From an uncultured Methylomonas sp. (GTDB taxonomy: Bacteria; Pseudomonadota; Gammaproteobacteria; Methylococcales; Methylomonadaceae), in assembly GCA_936941155.1 (NCBI GenBank), contig CAKZJE010000046.1, forward strand, positions 1 through 64,000: 64,000 nucleotides of DNA. Direction: 5' to 3'. The notes beneath the pieces are model-generated. The model searched no databases. It worked only from the letters and a program-made list of their open reading frames with translations, and had not been told where the DNA came from. Shown here one piece after another: positions 61,406-64,000 of this stretch (its first letter is position 1; each line of letters begins with the position of its first letter). A program made the translations under genes and the position numbers.

Positions 61406-64000
61406 ATGCCAACCATCTACGACAATATCGAAAACCAACTTGCCACCGCTTTAAAAGACGCATTTAACGAAGCCTATAAAGCCGATATTTGTGTCGGTTA
61501 TTTCAATTTACGCGGCTGGAATAATTTTGCCGATTATGTGGATAAATTCGCAGGCGGTGAAGACAATCAATGCCGCTTAATTGTCGGAATGCAAACGAAA
61601 CCGCAACAACTGATTGAACAGCATTACAGCAAAACCGATATTACTATCGACAATCAAACCGCCATTGCCTTAAAAAGACAGTTAGCCGAAGACTTTAGAA
61701 CCCAATTAACCCTCGGCATTCCCACTGCTAACGATGAGCAAATTCTCAATCAACTCGCCCAACAGTTAAAAGATGAAAAACTGGTGGTGAAACTGTTTGT
61801 GGAATATCCACTTCATGCCAAGCTGTATTTAATTCACCGCACCGACAAATTTCACCCCGTTTTAAGCTATTTAGGCAGCAGCAATTTAACCTTGGCAGGA
61901 TTAGGACATCAAGGCGAACTCAATATTGATGTACCCGACAAAGACGCAGCGGAAAAACTGTGCAACTGGTTTGAAGACCGCTGGAACACGCGCTATTGCC
62001 TAGACATCAGCAAAGACCTGATTGATATTATTGAAGAAGGCTGGGCAAAACCAAAATCACCGTACACCATTTATTTGAAAATGGCGTATCACTTGTCACA
62101 GGAAGCCCGCGCCGGATTGAATGAATTTACTGTGCCGAAAATCTTTGATAAAGAATTGCTCGATTTTCAAAAAAAGGCGGTATCGGTTGCCGCTGAAAAA
62201 CTTAATAAACGCGGCGGCGTGTTAATCGGTGATGTGGTGGGATTGGGTAAAACGATGACAGCAACAGCGTTAGCCAAACTGTTTGAAGATGATTTTTTCT
62301 TAGAAACCTTGATTATTTGCCCGAAAAACTTAACTGAAATGTGGGAGGATTACGCGCACCGTTACCGCTTACACGCCAAAGTTTTATCTATCAGCCAAGC
62401 AAAAGACTTAAGGGAATTGCGCCGCTACCGTTTGGTTATCATTGACGAAAGCCATAACTTGCGTAATAGCGAAGCCAAAACCTATAAAATCGTTGAAGAA
62501 TATATCAAACGTAATAGCAGCAAAGTCATTTTGCTTTCCGCCACTCCGTACAACAAAGCCTACAGCGATTTAGCAGGGCAATTAGGCTTGTTTATTGAAG
62601 AGCATCAAGATTTAGGCATTAGCCCTGAATGCTTGATGAAAGAAATCGGCGGTCAACATGAATTTACCGCCAGACATCAAATATCGCCACGTTCACTCGC
62701 CGCTTTTGCCAAAAGCAATCATGCTGATGATTGGCGCGAACTCATGCGGCTGTATTGTGTGCGGCGGACGCGCGGCTTTATCAAAAAAAATTATGCCCAG
62801 CACGATACTGAAAAAGACCGTTTTTATTTAACTTTTGCCGATAACAGCCGGATGTATTTTCCTGATCGGCTTGCCAAAAAAGTGGAATATCATTTTGACG
62901 CACAGGATAAAAACGACCCTTACGCTAAATTGTATTCACCTAAAGCAATTGCCATTATTGATGACTTGAAATTGCCGCGTTATGGTTTAAAAAAATATTT
63001 AGAACCAGAACTCAAAAGACTGCCTAATTCCAGCGAACAAACCATCATCGAAAATTTAACCCGCGCGGGTGAACGGCTGAGAGGTTTTGCCAAAACCAAT
63101 TTATTTAAGCGATTGGAAAGCGGTGGTTATGCGTTTTTGCTGTCGGTGTATCGGCATATTATGCGTAATTACGTTTATATTTACGCGCTGCAAAACGGCT
63201 TGGAAATTCCCATAGGACAGCAGGAAAGCAGTTTATTGGATAATTTTTTAACCTCCGATGATGATTTAGAACAAGGTCAAAATGGCGAGTTTGTTTTTCA
63301 CTCGGACACAAAAAAATATTTTCAGGACGCTGAAAGTGTTTATAAATCCTTAGAACGGGCTAAATTCGATTGGATAGGCGGTGACTTATTCGATAAAAAT
63401 CTTAAACTCATTCTGACCGAAGACAGCGTGAGTCTAAACCAAATTTTAAAACTTGTTCCGCAATGGCAAGCGGGGCAAGACCGCAAATTACAAGCCTTGC
63501 ATGATTTAATCACGGTTAAACATGCGGATGAAAAACTACTGATTTTTACCCAATTCTCGGACACCGCAGAATATTTAGCCCAGCAATTGAGTTTAAAAGG
63601 CGTAAAAAGTTTAGAGTGCGTGACAGGGCAACACGAAAACCCGACCGCAATAGCGCAGCGTTTTAGTCCTCAAAGTAACAATAAAATCACTCAAAATATG
63701 ACTGCCAGTCCTTCAAAGGACTGGCAGTCATTGGATAACGTTATTGCCAGTGTAGACGAATTAAGAGTTTTGATTACTACCGATGTGTTAAGTGAAGGGC
63801 AAAACCTACAAGATGCGCATATTGTGGTAAATTATGATTTGCCTTGGGCAATTATCCGTTTGATTCAACGTGCAGGAAGAGTTGATAGGATAGGTCAAAA
63901 AGCCGATACCATATTGTGTTATTCGTTTTTACCCGAAGACGGCATTGAAAATATTATTGCCTTACGCAGTCGCTTAATGCAGCGCATTGAACAAAATGCC
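61406..64000 (+). CDS. PLD-nuclease/SNF2-type helicase, partial at the window end
   Basis: At least 865 residues; the gene runs off the window. The ATG at 61406 opens a PLD-like domain (residues 1-200) with one HKD-like half-site, HAKLYLIHRTD (137-147), and GSSNLTLAGLG (157-167). A superfamily 2 (SNF2/RapA-like) motor follows: Walker A GDVVGLGKTMTA (about 275), Walker B IIDESHNLRN (about 347), LLSATPYNK (about 378), and in the second lobe LIFTQFSDTAEYL, LITTDVLSEGQNL and QRAGRVDRIGQ (about 820). An E34 palindrome at 63698-63731 is read as MTASPSKDWQS in the second lobe. The likely partner is the methylase at 56106. The combination suggests a nuclease-helicase effector of a restriction-like system. 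Confidence 0.88.
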   Translation, partial: MPTIYDNIENQLATALKDAFNEAYKADICVGYFNLRGWNNFADYVDKFAGGEDNQCRLIVGMQTKPQQLIEQHYSKTDITIDNQTAIALKRQLAEDFRTQLTLGIPTANDEQILNQLAQQLKDEKLVVKLFVEYPLHAKLYLIHRTDKFHPVLSYLGSSNLTLAGLGHQGELNIDVPDKDAAEKLCNWFEDRWNTRYCLDISKDLIDIIEEGWAKPKSPYTIYLKMAYHLSQEARAGLNEFTVPKIFDKELLDFQKKAVSVAAEKLNKRGGVLIGDVVGLGKTMTATALAKLFEDDFFLETLIICPKNLTEMWEDYAHRYRLHAKVLSISQAKDLRELRRYRLVIIDESHNLRNSEAKTYKIVEEYIKRNSSKVILLSATPYNKAYSDLAGQLGLFIEEHQDLGISPECLMKEIGGQHEFTARHQISPRSLAAFAKSNHADDWRELMRLYCVRRTRGFIKKNYAQHDTEKDRFYLTFADNSRMYFPDRLAKKVEYHFDAQDKNDPYAKLYSPKAIAIIDDLKLPRYGLKKYLEPELKRLPNSSEQTIIENLTRAGERLRGFAKTNLFKRLESGGYAFLLSVYRHIMRNYVYIYALQNGLEIPIGQQESSLLDNFLTSDDDLEQGQNGEFVFHSDTKKYFQDAESVYKSLERAKFDWIGGDLFDKNLKLILTEDSVSLNQILKLVPQWQAGQDRKLQALHDLITVKHADEKLLIFTQFSDTAEYLAQQLSLKGVKSLECVTGQHENPTAIAQRFSPQSNNKITQNMTASPSKDWQSLDNVIASVDELRVLITTDVLSEGQNLQDAHIVVNYDLPWAIIRLIQRAGRVDRIGQKADTILCYSFLPEDGIENIIALRSRLMQRIEQNA
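63698..63731. repeat. E34 palindrome inside the helicase gene
   Basis: ATGACTGCCAGTCCTTC and its complement, 34 bp, in frame but in a different reading phase from the copy at 53312, between the FTQFSDT and VLITTDVLSEG motifs. Confidence 0.95.

Noticed and set aside
1-64000. CRISPR array or tRNA genes
   Set aside because: Repeats here are dispersed palindromes without regular spacers, and no cloverleaf with a T-loop consensus was found by eye.
56106-64000. Complete DISARM or BREX system
   Set aside because: Only the methylase and a SNF2-type helicase are seen; DrmA, DrmB, BrxC/PglY or PglZ are not in the window, so a named system is not claimed.

Overview
This window looks like a chromosomal segment of a gammaproteobacterium with a fairly low G+C content. 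The evidence is the set and order of core genes. The block ygfB / pepP / ubiH lies opposite a small coiled-coil gene, zapA and a 6S RNA. An M23 peptidase gene is divergent from tyrS. Two M16 peptidase genes run into rsmD, and argJ and cyoE are present. Sulfur genes (a fused ATP sulfurylase/APS kinase, TauE/SafE, a YeeE/YedE pair) and the very heavy load of short palindromic repeats fit a Thiotrichales/Beggiatoa-like or Methylococcales-like genome. That placement is inference from style, and no rRNA is present to confirm it.

Layout. 1-3.5 kb: an IS1182-type transposase gene split by a complete 920-bp IS5-superfamily element with an AGT target duplication, followed by accessory genes (unknown protein, degenerate ATPase, Rpn-type nuclease). 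3.8-9.6 kb: two paralogous TonB-dependent receptors and a zinc-ribbon/membrane/TPR protein. 9.8-16.5 kb: a lycopene-cyclase-like membrane protein, a glutathione transferase, a metallo-beta-lactamase-fold hydrolase, a three-receiver class III adenylate cyclase and a convergent double cyclic-nucleotide-binding protein. 16.8-28 kb: a giant MscK-type channel, a kinase-like protein, sulfate activation and sulfur export genes, and a secreted beta-helix protein. 28.4-34 kb: ubiH-pepP-[DUF1566 gene]-ygfB, zapA and 6S RNA. 34-38 kb: a four-gene operon of the metabolite-synthesis module usually found with tellurium-resistance (Ter) genes, here without any Ter gene. 38-55.5 kb: argJ, a SCO-MauG fusion, a double-DUF1566 secreted protein, M23 peptidase/tyrS, amidohydrolase, yjdM, YeeE/YedE, cyoE, M16 pair and rsmD. 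56.1-64 kb: a defence-like island made of a large Eco57I-type methylase, three toxin-antitoxin-like gene pairs, and a PLD-SNF2 helicase running off the window end.

The most unusual property is the repeat landscape. At least four unrelated families of 18-34 bp near-perfect palindromes, plus composite palindrome-in-palindrome elements of 110-300 bp, fill most intergenic gaps. Several family members also lie inside genes while keeping the frame open: in ubiH, in the signal peptides of a DUF1566 protein and an M16 protein, twice in the methylase and once in the helicase. This resembles the Rickettsia palindromic elements in behaviour, but with several families at once.

How genes work together: the cyclase and the cyclic-nucleotide-binding protein probably form a local cAMP circuit. 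The sulfate-activation enzyme is divergent from a TauE/SafE exporter. The 34-38 kb genes overlap or abut and should make one small molecule. The methylase and PLD-helicase are probably partners in a restriction-like defence system whose remaining genes, if any, lie beyond 64,000.
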